Assembly: GCF_040939455.1 (NCBI RefSeq)
Contig: NC_134120.1
Coordinates: 61,007,622 to 61,071,621, forward strand
Reading direction: 5' to 3'
DNA: 64,000 bases
Origin: Microcebus murinus
Lineage: Eukaryota; Chordata; Mammalia; Primates; Cheirogaleidae
Each line of letters opens with the position of its first letter. The stretch's first letter is position 1. The position numbers and the translations under genes are program-made. The notes under the pieces are model-generated. The model ran no database searches and was not told the origin of the DNA. It was given only the letters and a program-made list of their open reading frames with translations. Positions 45,562-57,191 of this stretch are shown here, piece after piece.

Positions 45562-47912
45562 CTAACTGTAACCCTAACCCTTACCCAGCCCGTCTCCTCT
45601 GCCCCTGCCTGACGCACTCCTCCCCGGCCAGGCCCGTCACTGTCCTGGGCCCCCGCCTGACCGGCTCCTCCCCGCCCGGCCGGTCACCGTCCTCTGCCCC
45701 TGCCTGACACGCTCCTTCCCGCCCGGCCTCTCACCGTCCTCGGCCCCTGCCTGACCGGCTCCTCCGTCGCCTGGGCCTTCCAAGGGCTTGGTGTGGACGC
45801 TGCTTCCAGGAAGCCCTCCAGAAACCCGGCAGCAGGGTGGCCGCAGCAGTCTCCAGCAGCCGTCCCTAAGTCGCGTGAGTGCGGGGGACGTGCCCCCGCT
45901 GTGCCGCGGGGGCCCAGCCTGGTGTCTTCCCTGAGGCCCTGCGGCTGCCGGCTGGGCTGCCGCTCCCCGCAAGGGGAGAGCCGCGGAGGTGGGGACCGCC
46001 TCCTGATGGGGACGTACACGCAGCTCTCCACGTCGGATTCCGGGGCTCTCTGTCCTGCCCGAAGGCCCAGCTGGCCTGCGGGTCCTTAGAGTGGCAAAAA
46101 CCTCCGAAAACTGAGACTGAGGGTCCGGTGGGTGTCTGCACTTTTGTGCTGGGCACCCCAGGGAGGCCCGGGGGCTGGCTGGACAACGCGGTCTGCTGGG
46201 CGGGGTGTTTGGAGGAGCAACTGATGCCCTTTGCACTTTGGGTAGCAAGAGTCTGAGGTGTCTCTGAGCCCTGTGCCATGTCGGGGGGGGGGTGCGGGGC
46301 GGAGGAGGAGGAGGAGGAGGTGGGAAGGGCCGGGGCCTGCAGTCCTGTTCCCGGGGTGGCACGGCAAGTGGCTTCTTCCACAGGCTGCTTGGCCTGGGCT
46401 CCCTGCACCTGGGCCTTTGGAGGACCGGCCCTGTGCTTGCCAACACTTCCTGCAGGGACCCAGAGCTGGGAGGTGGCATCTCTCAGCCCTGGGTCGGGCA
46501 GAGCCCCAGCGGGCCATGCCCACAACCTCTCTCAGCACCGGTCCCCCAGAAGGCTCCTTTGGGACCAGGATTCTCTTGCGGTGACTCTTTAAGGTCTGGC
46601 CCCTGGATGGAGGGGCACCAGGAGTAGAGGAGCAGGAAGGGGAAGGGGGTGGCCATGCGAGGGGACACTTTGAGGCCAAGTCCCAGCTTCAGCCTGATCC
46701 TCCTGGGAACCCCGCTCTGAGACAAGGAGCCGGGCTTCGCATTCCCACAGCAGCCAGTCGTGGGCTGAGGACACCTGGGGCGTTGGGAACTCCCTGGCTT
46801 CTCCTTGGTTTAACATCTAGAGCTGCTTGTGAATCGCGCCGCCACACACACCCGAGTGCAGGTGTCTTCCGCACAGACTGCGGGCCTCGCTCTTCTGAAT
46901 GCCGCTAGCTCGCCACCCACCCACGGGTGAACCTGGTCAGGGTGCTTTCTCTCAGGGGCAGACTCTTTTCCGGGCGGGCTACCGGTGTCTCTGTTTGCTC
47001 GTTTCTTTCTTCCATTTCGGGAAAGTCTTCCTTGCTGGGTGTGGAAATCTCCTATGCCTTCCCTCGCCTATTCTGTCAGCTTTAAAATTCTCCTTCAGTT
47101 GCCACCCTCACAGATGGATTAGGAAACTCTTTCCGGTGCACTCATTAGTGAAATGACCTCCAGGAAGCTGGAATCCAATATCTAATGGCCGATTTTTAGC
47201 GAGTCCACACGCCAGGGTGGTCGGGGTCCAAAGCAGCCCCGGCCAGGCCCAGGCCCCTTGGACTGGGCCACAGGAGGACACGGAGGAGGGTCCCGGCCCC
47301 CACGAAGCGGTGCCGGCAGTTCTCCACGGGCTTGGGCGTTTTCCAGAGGTAGGAGATGGAGGGGACTGATTTCTTCAGCGCCCCCCAAACCACGCCACCC
47401 CACCCCACCCATGGGACACATCCCCAGAGAGAGACGCCCCATACACTGGCTGTGCCCCAGCCCTGGCCCGGGGGAATAGGCGGCAGCCCACCCACAGGGC
47501 GAGGGGGGGGCGCAGCTGAAAGGGGTTGTGGGGGAGGGCGGCCCCTGGCTGGGGTCAAAGGGCGAGCGTCCCGCGCGTGCGCAGTCAGCGGCAGCGACGC
47601 GCTGGGGGTGGGCAGCGGGTAGGTGAAGGAGGCCGGGCGAGGAGACGAGGGGGGCTGGGAGGGCTCCACCTTGGCGAGTCCAGCCGTGGAGGCGCATCTT
47701 GTGTGAGTGTGAGTGAGTGTGAGTGTGTGTGTGTGTGTATAGAGAGACAGCCCCCCACCCCGCCCCGCCCCGCCCATCACCCCCGTCCCTGGGAGCCCGC
47801 GGGACCCGGCCGGCCCGGCCCCGCCCGGCGCGGGGCCTGGGGCGGGAGGCGGCGGCGGGGAAGCCCAGAGAGGCTCGGCTTCTCGAGCGGGGCAGGGGCG
47901 CCCTCCGCCGCC

Positions 47913-48033
47913 GTCTAGGGCCACACCACCCTGAACGCCCCCGATCTCGTCTGGTCTCGGAAGCTAAGCAGGGTCGGGCCTGGTTAGTACTTGGATGGGA
48001 GACCGCCTGGGAATACCGGGTGCCACAGGCTGC
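47913..48033 (+). rRNA. 5S ribosomal RNA, C type, copy 13
   Basis: Identical to copy 9; T21 terminator at 48037-48057. First unit of the second dimer copy, partner of copy 11. Confidence 0.92.
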
Positions 48034-48616
48034 TGCTTTTTTTTTTTTTTTTTTTTTCTTGCCTCTTGTTCTGTCCCCTTTCTGGGAGCGCGGCGGCGGC
48101 CCGGGGTGGGGGTCACCCCCACCCTCAGCGCCCGCGCGGTGCCTGGCGCCCCAGCCCGCACCGTGGGGCCTCCTCTTGTCCCAAGCCGCGACACCGCCGC
48201 CACGCGGCAGCATGCGTGGCATCTGGACTGTCAGGTCTCAGACCAAAGGTCTGCTCTGTGGGAACCGACACGCTGGAGGAAACCTTGAGAGTCTGAGAGG
48301 GGAGGGAGTTCCAGAAGAAGGCCAGGATGTCATTTTGAGGGAGTATGTGACCAGAACTCGTCCCGTTGCTTTTGGGGTTCTATGGGCTACACGCAGGAAT
48401 CTTTGGTGGTGGCACCTGATGTTGGGGGATCCGGAGTCACACCCAGACCTGCTCCACAGGCCTCCTTTTACTTTTCTCTTCGGATTCATTATTTTTAAAA
48501 AGTGTCTCTTACCTCTAGGATTGCATTTTCTTTTCTCTCTCTTTTCAAGCAGATGATGGGAGTACAAGTATTCAGGTGACATGTGTTGCCCGTGCCGCCC
48601 TCCCCCCTGTGTTCTT

Positions 48617-48945
48617 TTTTTTTTTTTTTGAGACAGAGTCTCGTTTTGCTGCCCAGGCTAGAGTGAGTGCCATGGCGTCAGCCTAGCTCACAGCAACCTC
48701 AATCTCCGGGCTCAAGCAATCCTGCTGCCTCAGCCTCCCGAGTAGTTGGGACTACAGGCATGCACCACCACGCCCGGCTGTGTTTTTCTATATATATTAG
48801 TTGGCCAATTAATTTCTTTCTATTTTTAGTAGAGACGGGGTCTCGCTCTTGCTCAGGCTGGTTTCGAACTCCTGACCTGGAGCAATCCGCCCGCCTCGGC
48901 CTCCCAGAGAGCTAGGATTACAGGCGTGAGCCACCGCGCCCGGCC
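48617..48945 (-). mobile_element. Alu SINE insertion 2 (after 5S copy 13)
   Basis: Same insertion and flanks as at 33112. Confidence 0.95.
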
Positions 48946-49214
48946 CCCCCTGTGTTCTTATTCATATACCTCTCATGTTGTTCCAGCGTATTGTGGGGGT
49001 ACCAATGTTAAGGTCGGGTGCCTTGCCCTCTCCAAGCCTCCCCCCTCGGGTCAGAGCTTCAAGTGCGCCCATCCCCCAGTCGGTGCGCACCCACCCCATG
49101 CCTAATGGATGTGTATGCCCCTCCCCTCCCCCCACCCGCCCGCCCGACACCCACCCGATGAAGGTGATTCCTCTCTGTCCACTTAGGCGTCCATCCGTTC
49201 GTACCAATTTGCTG

Positions 49215-49436
49215 GTGAGCGCGCTCACGTGGTGCTCGTGTGTCCATTCTTGGGATACTTGGCTTCCTGGAACGGGTTCCAGCTCTGGCCAGGAGAACAC
49301 GAGAGGCGCCCTCTCACCGCTGCTCCTCACAGCCGAATGGCACTCCGTGGTGTCCACGCGCCACATTTTATTGATGCACTCCTGGATGGATGGGCACTCG
49401 GGTCGCTTCCACGTCTTTGGGATTGTGAATTGTGCC
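49215..49436 (-). mobile_element. L1 LINE 3'-end fragment (after 5S copy 13)
   Basis: C-type version, as at 33710. Confidence 0.6.
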
Positions 49437-51794
49437 CTAACTGTAACCCTAACCCTTACCCAGCCCGTCTCCTCTGCCCCTGCCTGACGCACTCCTCCCC
49501 GGCCAGGCCCGTCACTGTCCTGGGCCCCCGCCTGACCGGCTCCTCCCCGCCCGGCCGGTCACCGTCCTCTGCCCCTGCCTGACACGCTCCTTCCCGCCCG
49601 GCCTCTCACCGTCCTCGGCCCCTGCCTGACCGGCTCCTCCGTCGCCTGGGCCTTCCAAGGGCTTGGTGTGGACGCTGCTTCCAGGAAGCCCTCCAGAAAC
49701 CCGGCAGCAGGGTGGCCGCAGCAGTCTCCAGCAGCCGTCCCTAAGTCGCGTGAGTGCGGGGGACGTGCCCCCGCTGTGCCGCGGGGGCCCAGCCTGGTGT
49801 CTTCCCTGAGGCCCTGCGGCTGCCGGCTGGGCTGCCGCTCCCCGCAAGGGGAGAGCCGCGGAGGTGGGGACCGCCTCCTGATGGGGACGTACACGCAGCT
49901 CTCCACGTCGGATTCCGGGGCTCTCTGTCCTGCCCGAAGGCCCAGCTGGCCTGCGGGTCCTTAGAGTGGCAAAAACCTCCGAAAACTGAGACTGAGGGTC
50001 CGGTGGGTGTCTGCACTTTTGTGCTGGGCACCCCAGGGAGGCCCGGGGGCTGGCTGGACAACGTGGTCTGCTGGGCGGGGGGGGGGGGGTTGGAGGAGCA
50101 ACTGATGCCCTTTGCACTTTGGGTAGCAAGAGTCTGAGGTGTCTCTGAGCCCTGTGCCCTGTGGGGGCGGGGCGGGGGGGAGGAGGAGGAGGAGGAGGTG
50201 GGAAGGGCCGGGGCCTGCAGTCCTGTTCCCGGGGTGGCACGGCAAGTGGCTTCTTCCACAGGCTGCTTGGCCTGGGCTCCCTGCACCTGGGCCTTTGGAG
50301 GACCGGCCCTGTGCTTGCCAACACTTCCTGCAGGGACCCAGAGCTGGGAGGTGGCATCTCTCAGCCCTGGGTCGGGCAGAGCCCCAGCGGGCCATGCCCA
50401 CAACCTCTCTCAGCACCGGTCCCCCAGAAGGCTCCTTTGGGACCAGGATTCTCTTGCGGTGACTCTTTAAGGTCTGGCCCCTGGATGGAGGGGCACCAGG
50501 AGTAGAGGAGCAGGAAGGGGAAGGGGGTGGCCATGCGAGGGGACACTTTGAGGCCAAGTCCCAGCTTCAGCCTGATCCTCCTGGGAACCCCGCTCTGAGA
50601 CAAGGAGCCGGGCTTCGCATTCCCACAGCAGCCAGTCGTGGGCTGAGGACACCTGGGGCGTTGGGAACTCCCTGGCTTCTCCTTGGTTTAACATCTAGAG
50701 CTGCTTGTGAATCGCGCCGCCACACACACCCGAGCGCAGGTGTCTTCCGCACAGACTGCGGGCCTCGCTCTTCTGAATGCCGCTAGCTCGCCACCCACCC
50801 ACGGGTGAACCTGGTCAGGGTGCTTTCTCTCAGGGGCAGACTCTTTTCCGGGCGGGCTACCGGTGTCTCTGTTTGCTCGTTTCTTTCTTCCATTTCGGGA
50901 AAGTCTTCCTTGCTGGGTGTGGAAATCTCCTATGCCTTCCCTCGCCTATTCTGTCAGCTTTAAAATTCTCCTTCAGTTGCCACCCTCACAGATGGATTAG
51001 GAAACTCTTTCCGGTGCACTCATTAGTGAAATGACCTCCAGGAAGCTGGAATCCAATATCTAATGGCCGATTTTTAGCGAGTCCACACGCCAGGGTGGTC
51101 GGGGTCCAAAGCAGCCCCGGCCAGGCCCAGGCCCCTTGGACTGGGCCACAGGAGGACACGGAGGAGGGTCCCGGCCCCCACGAAGCGGTGCCGGCAGTTC
51201 TCCACGGGCTTGGGCGTTTTCCAGAGGTAGGAGATGGAGGGGACTGATTTCTTCAGCGCCCCCCAAACCACGCCACCCCACCCCACCCATGGGACACATC
51301 CCCAGAGAGAGACGCCCCATACACTGGCTGTGCCCCAGCCCTGGCCCGGGGGAATAGGCGGCAGCCCACCCACAGGGCGAGGGGGGGGCGCAGCTGAAAG
51401 GGGTTGTGGGGGAGGGCGGCCCCTGGCTGGGGTCAAAGGGCGAGCGTCCCGCGCGCGCGTGCGCAGTCAGCGGCAGCGACGCGCTGGGGGTGGGCAGCGG
51501 GTAGGTGAAGGAGGCCGGGCGAGGAGACGAGGGGGGCTGGGAGGGCTCCACCTTGGCGAGTCCAGCCGTGGAGGCGCATCTTGTGTGAGTGTGAGTGAGT
51601 GTGAGTGTGTGTGTGTGTGTATAGAGAGACAGCCCCCCACCCCGCCCCGCCCCGCCCATCACCCCCGTCCCTGGGAGCCCGCGGGACCCGGCCGGCCCGG
51701 CCCCGCCCGGCGCGGGGCCTGGGGCGGGAGGCGGCGGCGGGGAAGCCCAGAGAGGCTCGGCTTCTCGAGCGGGGCAGGGGCGCCCTCCGCCGCC

Positions 51795-51915
51795 GTCTAG
51801 GGCCACACCACCCTGAACGCCCCCGATCTCGTCTGGTCTCGGAAGCTAAGCAGGGTCGGGCCTGGTTAGTACTTGGATGGGAGACCGCCTGGGAATACCG
51901 GGTGCCACAGGCTGC
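51795..51915 (+). rRNA. 5S ribosomal RNA, C type, copy 14
   Basis: Identical to copy 9; T20 terminator at 51919-51938. Partner of copy 12 in the dimer. Confidence 0.92.
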
Positions 51916-52497
51916 TGCTTTTTTTTTTTTTTTTTTTTCTTGCCTCTTGTTCTGTCCCCTTTCTGGGAGCGCGGCGGCGGCCCGGGGTGGGGGTCACCCC
52001 CACCCTCAGCGCCCGCGCGGTGCCTGGCGCCCCAGCCCGCACCGTGGGGCCTCCTCTTGTCCCAAGCCGCGACACCGCCGCCACGCGGCAGCATGCGTGG
52101 CATCTGGACTGTCAGGTCTCAGACCAAAGGTCTGCTCTGTGGGAACCGACACGCTGGAGGAAACCTTGAGAGTCTGAGAGGGGAGGGAGTTCCAGAAGAA
52201 GGCCAGGATGTCATTTTGAGGGAGTATGTGACCAGAACTCGTCCCGTTGCTTTTGGGGTTCTATGGGCTACACGCAGGAATCTTTGGTGGTGGCACCTGA
52301 TGTTGGGGGATCCGGAGTCACACCCAGACCTGCTCCACAGGCCTCCTTTTACTTTTCTCTTCGGATTCATTATTTTTAAAAAGTGTCTCTTACCTCTAGG
52401 ATTGCATTTTCTTTTCTCTCTCTTTTCAAGCAGATGATGGGAGTACAAGTATTCAGGTGACATGTGTTGCCCGTGCCGCCCTCCCCCCTGTGTTCTT

Positions 52498-52826
52498 TTT
52501 TTTTTTTTTTGAGACAGAGTCTCGTTTTGCTGCCCAGGCTAGAGTGAGTGCCATGGCGTCAGCCTAGCTCACAGCAACCTCAATCTCCGGGCTCAAGCAA
52601 TCCTGCTGCCTCAGCCTCCCGAGTAGTTGGGACTACAGGCATGCACCACCACGCCCGGCTGTGTTTTTCTATATATATTAGTTGGCCAATTAATTTCTTT
52701 CTATTTTTAGTAGAGACGGGGTCTCGCTCTTGCTCAGGCTGGTTTCGAACTCCTGACCTGGAGCAATCCGCCCGCCTCGGCCTCCCAGAGAGCTAGGATT
52801 ACAGGCGTGAGCCACCGCGCCCGGCC
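52498..52826 (-). mobile_element. Alu SINE insertion 2 (after 5S copy 14)
   Basis: Same insertion and flanks as at 33112. Confidence 0.95.
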
Positions 52827-53095
52827 CCCCCTGTGTTCTTATTCATATACCTCTCATGTTGTTCCAGCGTATTGTGGGGGTACCAATGTTAAGGTCGGGT
52901 GCCTTGCCCTCTCCAAGCCTCCCCCCTCGGGTCAGAGCTTCAAGTGCGCCCATCCCCCAGTCGGTGCGCACCCACCCCATGCCTAATGGATGTGTATGCC
53001 CCTCCCCTCCCCCCACCCGCCCGCCCGACACCCACCCGATGAAGGTGATTCCTCTCTGTCCACTTAGGCGTCCATCCGTTCGTACCAATTTGCTG

Positions 53096-53317
53096 GTGAG
53101 CGCGCTCACGTGGTGCTCGTGTGTCCATTCTTGGGATACTTGGCTTCCTGGAACGGGTTCCAGCTCTGGCCAGGAGAACACGAGAGGCGCCCTCTCACCG
53201 CTGCTCCTCACAGCCGAATGGCACTCCGTGGTGTCCACGCGCCACATTTTATTGATGCACTCCTGGATGGATGGGCACTCGGGTCGCTTCCACGTCTTTG
53301 GGATTGTGAATTGTGCC
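53096..53317 (-). mobile_element. L1 LINE 3'-end fragment (after 5S copy 14)
   Basis: C-type version, as at 33710. Confidence 0.6.
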
Positions 53318-55667
53318 CTAACTGTAACCCTAACCCTTACCCAGCCCGTCTCCTCTGCCCCTGCCTGACGCACTCCTCCCCGGCCAGGCCCGTCACTGTC
53401 CTGGGCCCCCGCCTGACCGGCTCCTCCCCGCCCGGCCGGTCACCGTCCTCTGCCCCTGCCTGACACGCTCCTTCCCGCCCGGCCTCTCACCGTCCTCGGC
53501 CCCTGCCTGACCGGCTCCTCCGTCGCCTGGGCCTTCCAAGGGCTTGGTGTGGACGCTGCTTCCAGGAAGCCCTCCAGAAACCCGGCAGCAGGGTGGCCGC
53601 AGCAGTCTCCAGCAGCCGTCCCTAAGTCGCGTGAGTGCGGGGGACGTGCCCCCGCTGTGCCGCGGGGGCCCAGCCTGGTGTCTTCCCTGAGGCCCTGCGG
53701 CTGCCGGCTGGGCTGCCGCTCCCCGCAAGGGGAGAGCCGCGGAGGTGGGGACCGCCTCCTGATGGGGACGTACACGCAGCTCTCCACGTCGGATTCCGGG
53801 GCTCTCTGTCCTGCCCGAAGGCCCAGCTGGCCTGCGGGTCCTTAGAGTGGCAAAAACCTCCGAAAACTGAGACTGAGGGTCCGGTGGGTGTCTGCACTTT
53901 TGTGCTGGGCACCCCAGGGAGGCCCGGGGGCTGGCTGGACAACGCGGTCTGCTGGGCGGGGTGTTTGGAGGAGCAACTGATGCCCTTTGCACTTTGGGTA
54001 GCAAGAGTCTGAGGTGTCTCTGAGCCCTGTGCCATGTCGGGGGGGGGTGCGGGGCGGAGGAGGAGGAGGAGGAGGTGGGAAGGGCCGGGGCCTGCAGTCC
54101 TGTTCCCGGGGTGGCACGGCAAGTGGCTTCTTCCACAGGCTGCTTGGCCTGGGCTCCCTGCACCTGGGCCTTTGGAGGACCGGCCCTGTGCTTGCCAACA
54201 CTTCCTGCAGGGACCCAGAGCTGGGAGGTGGCATCTCTCAGCCCTGGGTCGGGCAGAGCCCCAGCGGGCCATGCCCACAACCTCTCTCAGCACCGGTCCC
54301 CCAGAAGGCTCCTTTGGGACCAGGATTCTCTTGCGGTGACTCTTTAAGGTCTGGCCCCTGGATGGAGGGGCACCAGGAGTAGAGGAGCAGGAAGGGGAAG
54401 GGGGTGGCCATGCGAGGGGACACTTTGAGGCCAAGTCCCAGCTTCAGCCTGATCCTCCTGGGAACCCCGCTCTGAGACAAGGAGCCGGGCTTCGCATTCC
54501 CACAGCAGCCAGTCGTGGGCTGAGGACACCTGGGGCGTTGGGAACTCCCTGGCTTCTCCTTGGTTTAACATCTAGAGCTGCTTGTGAATCGCGCCGCCAC
54601 ACACACCCGAGTGCAGGTGTCTTCCGCACAGACTGCGGGCCTCGCTCTTCTGAATGCCGCTAGCTCGCCACCCACCCACGGGTGAACCTGGTCAGGGTGC
54701 TTTCTCTCAGGGGCAGACTCTTTTCCGGGCGGGCTACCGGTGTCTCTGTTTGCTCGTTTCTTTCTTCCATTTCGGGAAAGTCTTCCTTGCTGGGTGTGGA
54801 AATCTCCTATGCCTTCCCTCGCCTATTCTGTCAGCTTTAAAATTCTCCTTCAGTTGCCACCCTCACAGATGGATTAGGAAACTCTTTCCGGTGCACTCAT
54901 TAGTGAAATGACCTCCAGGAAGCTGGAATCCAATATCTAATGGCCGATTTTTAGCGAGTCCACACGCCAGGGTGGTCGGGGTCCAAAGCAGCCCCGGCCA
55001 GGCCCAGGCCCCTTGGACTGGGCCACAGGAGGACACGGAGGAGGGTCCCGGCCCCCACGAAGCGGTGCCGGCAGTTCTCCACGGGCTTGGGCGTTTTCCA
55101 GAGGTAGGAGATGGAGGGGACTGATTTCTTCAGCGCCCCCCAAACCACGCCACCCCACCCCACCCATGGGACACATCCCCAGAGAGAGACGCCCCATACA
55201 CTGGCTGTGCCCCAGCCCTGGCCCGGGGGAATAGGCGGCAGCCCACCCACAGGGCGAGGGGGGGGCGCAGCTGAAAGGGGTTGTGGGGGAGGGCGGCCCC
55301 TGGCTGGGGTCAAAGGGCGAGCGTCCCGCGCGTGCGCAGTCAGCGGCAGCGACGCGCTGGGGGTGGGCAGCGGGTAGGTGAAGGAGGCCGGGCGAGGAGA
55401 CGAGGGGGGCTGGGAGGGCTCCACCTTGGCGAGTCCAGCCGTGGAGGCGCATCTTGTGTGAGTGTGAGTGAGTGTGAGTGTGTGTGTGTGTGTATAGAGA
55501 GACAGCCCCCCACCCCGCCCCGCCCCGCCCATCACCCCCGTCCCTGGGAGCCCGCGGGACCCGGCCGGCCCGGCCCCGCCCGGCGCGGGGCCTGGGGCGG
55601 GAGGCGGCGGCGGGGAAGCCCAGAGAGGCTCGGCTTCTCGAGCGGGGCAGGGGCGCCCTCCGCCGCC

Positions 55668-55788
55668 GTCTAGGGCCACACCACCCTGAACGCCCCCGAT
55701 CTCGTCTGGTCTCGGAAGCTAAGCAGGGTCGGGCCTGGTTAGTACTTGGATGGGAGACCGCCTGGGAATACCGGGTGCCACAGGCTGC
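55668..55788 (+). rRNA. 5S ribosomal RNA, C type, copy 15
   Basis: Identical to copy 9; T21 terminator at 55792-55812. Its spacer mixes the two C variants: the gccctgtgggggcgggg form with cccgagtgcagg and a non-extended NRF1-type motif. Confidence 0.92.
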
Positions 55789-56371
55789 TGCTTTTTTTTT
55801 TTTTTTTTTTTTCTTGCCTCTTGTTCTGTCCCCTTTCTGGGAGCGCGGCGGCGGCCCGGGGTGGGGGTCACCCCCACCCTCAGCGCCCGCGCGGTGCCTG
55901 GCGCCCCAGCCCGCACCGTGGGGCCTCCTCTTGTCCCAAGCCGCGACACCGCCGCCACGCGGCAGCATGCGTGGCATCTGGACTGTCAGGTCTCAGACCA
56001 AAGGTCTGCTCTGTGGGAACCGACACGCTGGAGGAAACCTTGAGAGTCTGAGAGGGGAGGGAGTTCCAGAAGAAGGCCAGGATGTCATTTTGAGGGAGTA
56101 TGTGACCAGAACTCGTCCCGTTGCTTTTGGGGTTCTATGGGCTACACGCAGGAATCTTTGGTGGTGGCACCTGATGTTGGGGGATCCGGAGTCACACCCA
56201 GACCTGCTCCACAGGCCTCCTTTTACTTTTCTCTTCGGATTCATTATTTTTAAAAAGTGTCTCTTACCTCTAGGATTGCATTTTCTTTTCTCTCTCTTTT
56301 CAAGCAGATGATGGGAGTACAAGTATTCAGGTGACATGTGTTGCCCGTGCCGCCCTCCCCCCTGTGTTCTT

Positions 56372-56700
56372 TTTTTTTTTTTTTGAGACAGAGTCTCGTT
56401 TTGCTGCCCAGGCTAGAGTGAGTGCCATGGCGTCAGCCTAGCTCACAGCAACCTCAATCTCCGGGCTCAAGCAATCCTGCTGCCTCAGCCTCCCGAGTAG
56501 TTGGGACTACAGGCATGCACCACCACGCCCGGCTGTGTTTTTCTATATATATTAGTTGGCCAATTAATTTCTTTCTATTTTTAGTAGAGACGGGGTCTCG
56601 CTCTTGCTCAGGCTGGTTTCGAACTCCTGACCTGGAGCAATCCGCCCGCCTCGGCCTCCCAGAGAGCTAGGATTACAGGCGTGAGCCACCGCGCCCGGCC
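56372..56700 (-). mobile_element. Alu SINE insertion 2 (after 5S copy 15)
   Basis: Same insertion and flanks as at 33112. Confidence 0.95.
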
Positions 56701-56969
56701 CCCCCTGTGTTCTTATTCATATACCTCTCATGTTGTTCCAGCGTATTGTGGGGGTACCAATGTTAAGGTCGGGTGCCTTGCCCTCTCCAAGCCTCCCCCC
56801 TCGGGTCAGAGCTTCAAGTGCGCCCATCCCCCAGTCGGTGCGCACCCACCCCATGCCTAATGGATGTGTATGCCCCTCCCCTCCCCCCACCCGCCCGCCC
56901 GACACCCACCCGATGAAGGTGATTCCTCTCTGTCCACTTAGGCGTCCATCCGTTCGTACCAATTTGCTG

Positions 56970-57191
56970 GTGAGCGCGCTCACGTGGTGCTCGTGTGTCC
57001 ATTCTTGGGATACTTGGCTTACTGGAACGGGTTCCAGCTCTGGCCAGGAGAACACGAGAGGCGCCCTCTCACCGCTGCTCCTCACAGCCGAATGGCACTC
57101 CGTGGTGTCCACGCGCCACATTTTATTGATGCACTCCTGGATGGATGGGCACTCGGGTCGCTTCCACGTCTTTGGGATTGTGAATTGTGCC
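56970..57191 (-). mobile_element. L1 LINE 3'-end fragment (after 5S copy 15)
   Basis: C-type version, but at about 57019 it reads cttactgg, the state of A and B, where the other C copies read cttcctgg. Confidence 0.6.

Larger units (their letters stand above)
40157..55667 (+). repeat. Higher-order repeat: two-unit dimer, duplicated in tandem
   Basis: Two 7.755-kb copies, 40157-47912 and 47913-55667. In each, the first unit has gccctgtgggggcgggg, cccgagcgcagg and the extended gcgcgcgcgtgcgc (43696, 51452), with period 3882. The second has gcggggtgtttgg (about 46200 and 53956), gccatgtcgggg and cccgagtgcagg, with period 3874 or 3873. The one-base length difference is in the G-run near 46283 / 54039. 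Linked variants in the same order show a single two-unit duplication. The outer limits may extend slightly beyond these coordinates. Confidence 0.75.
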
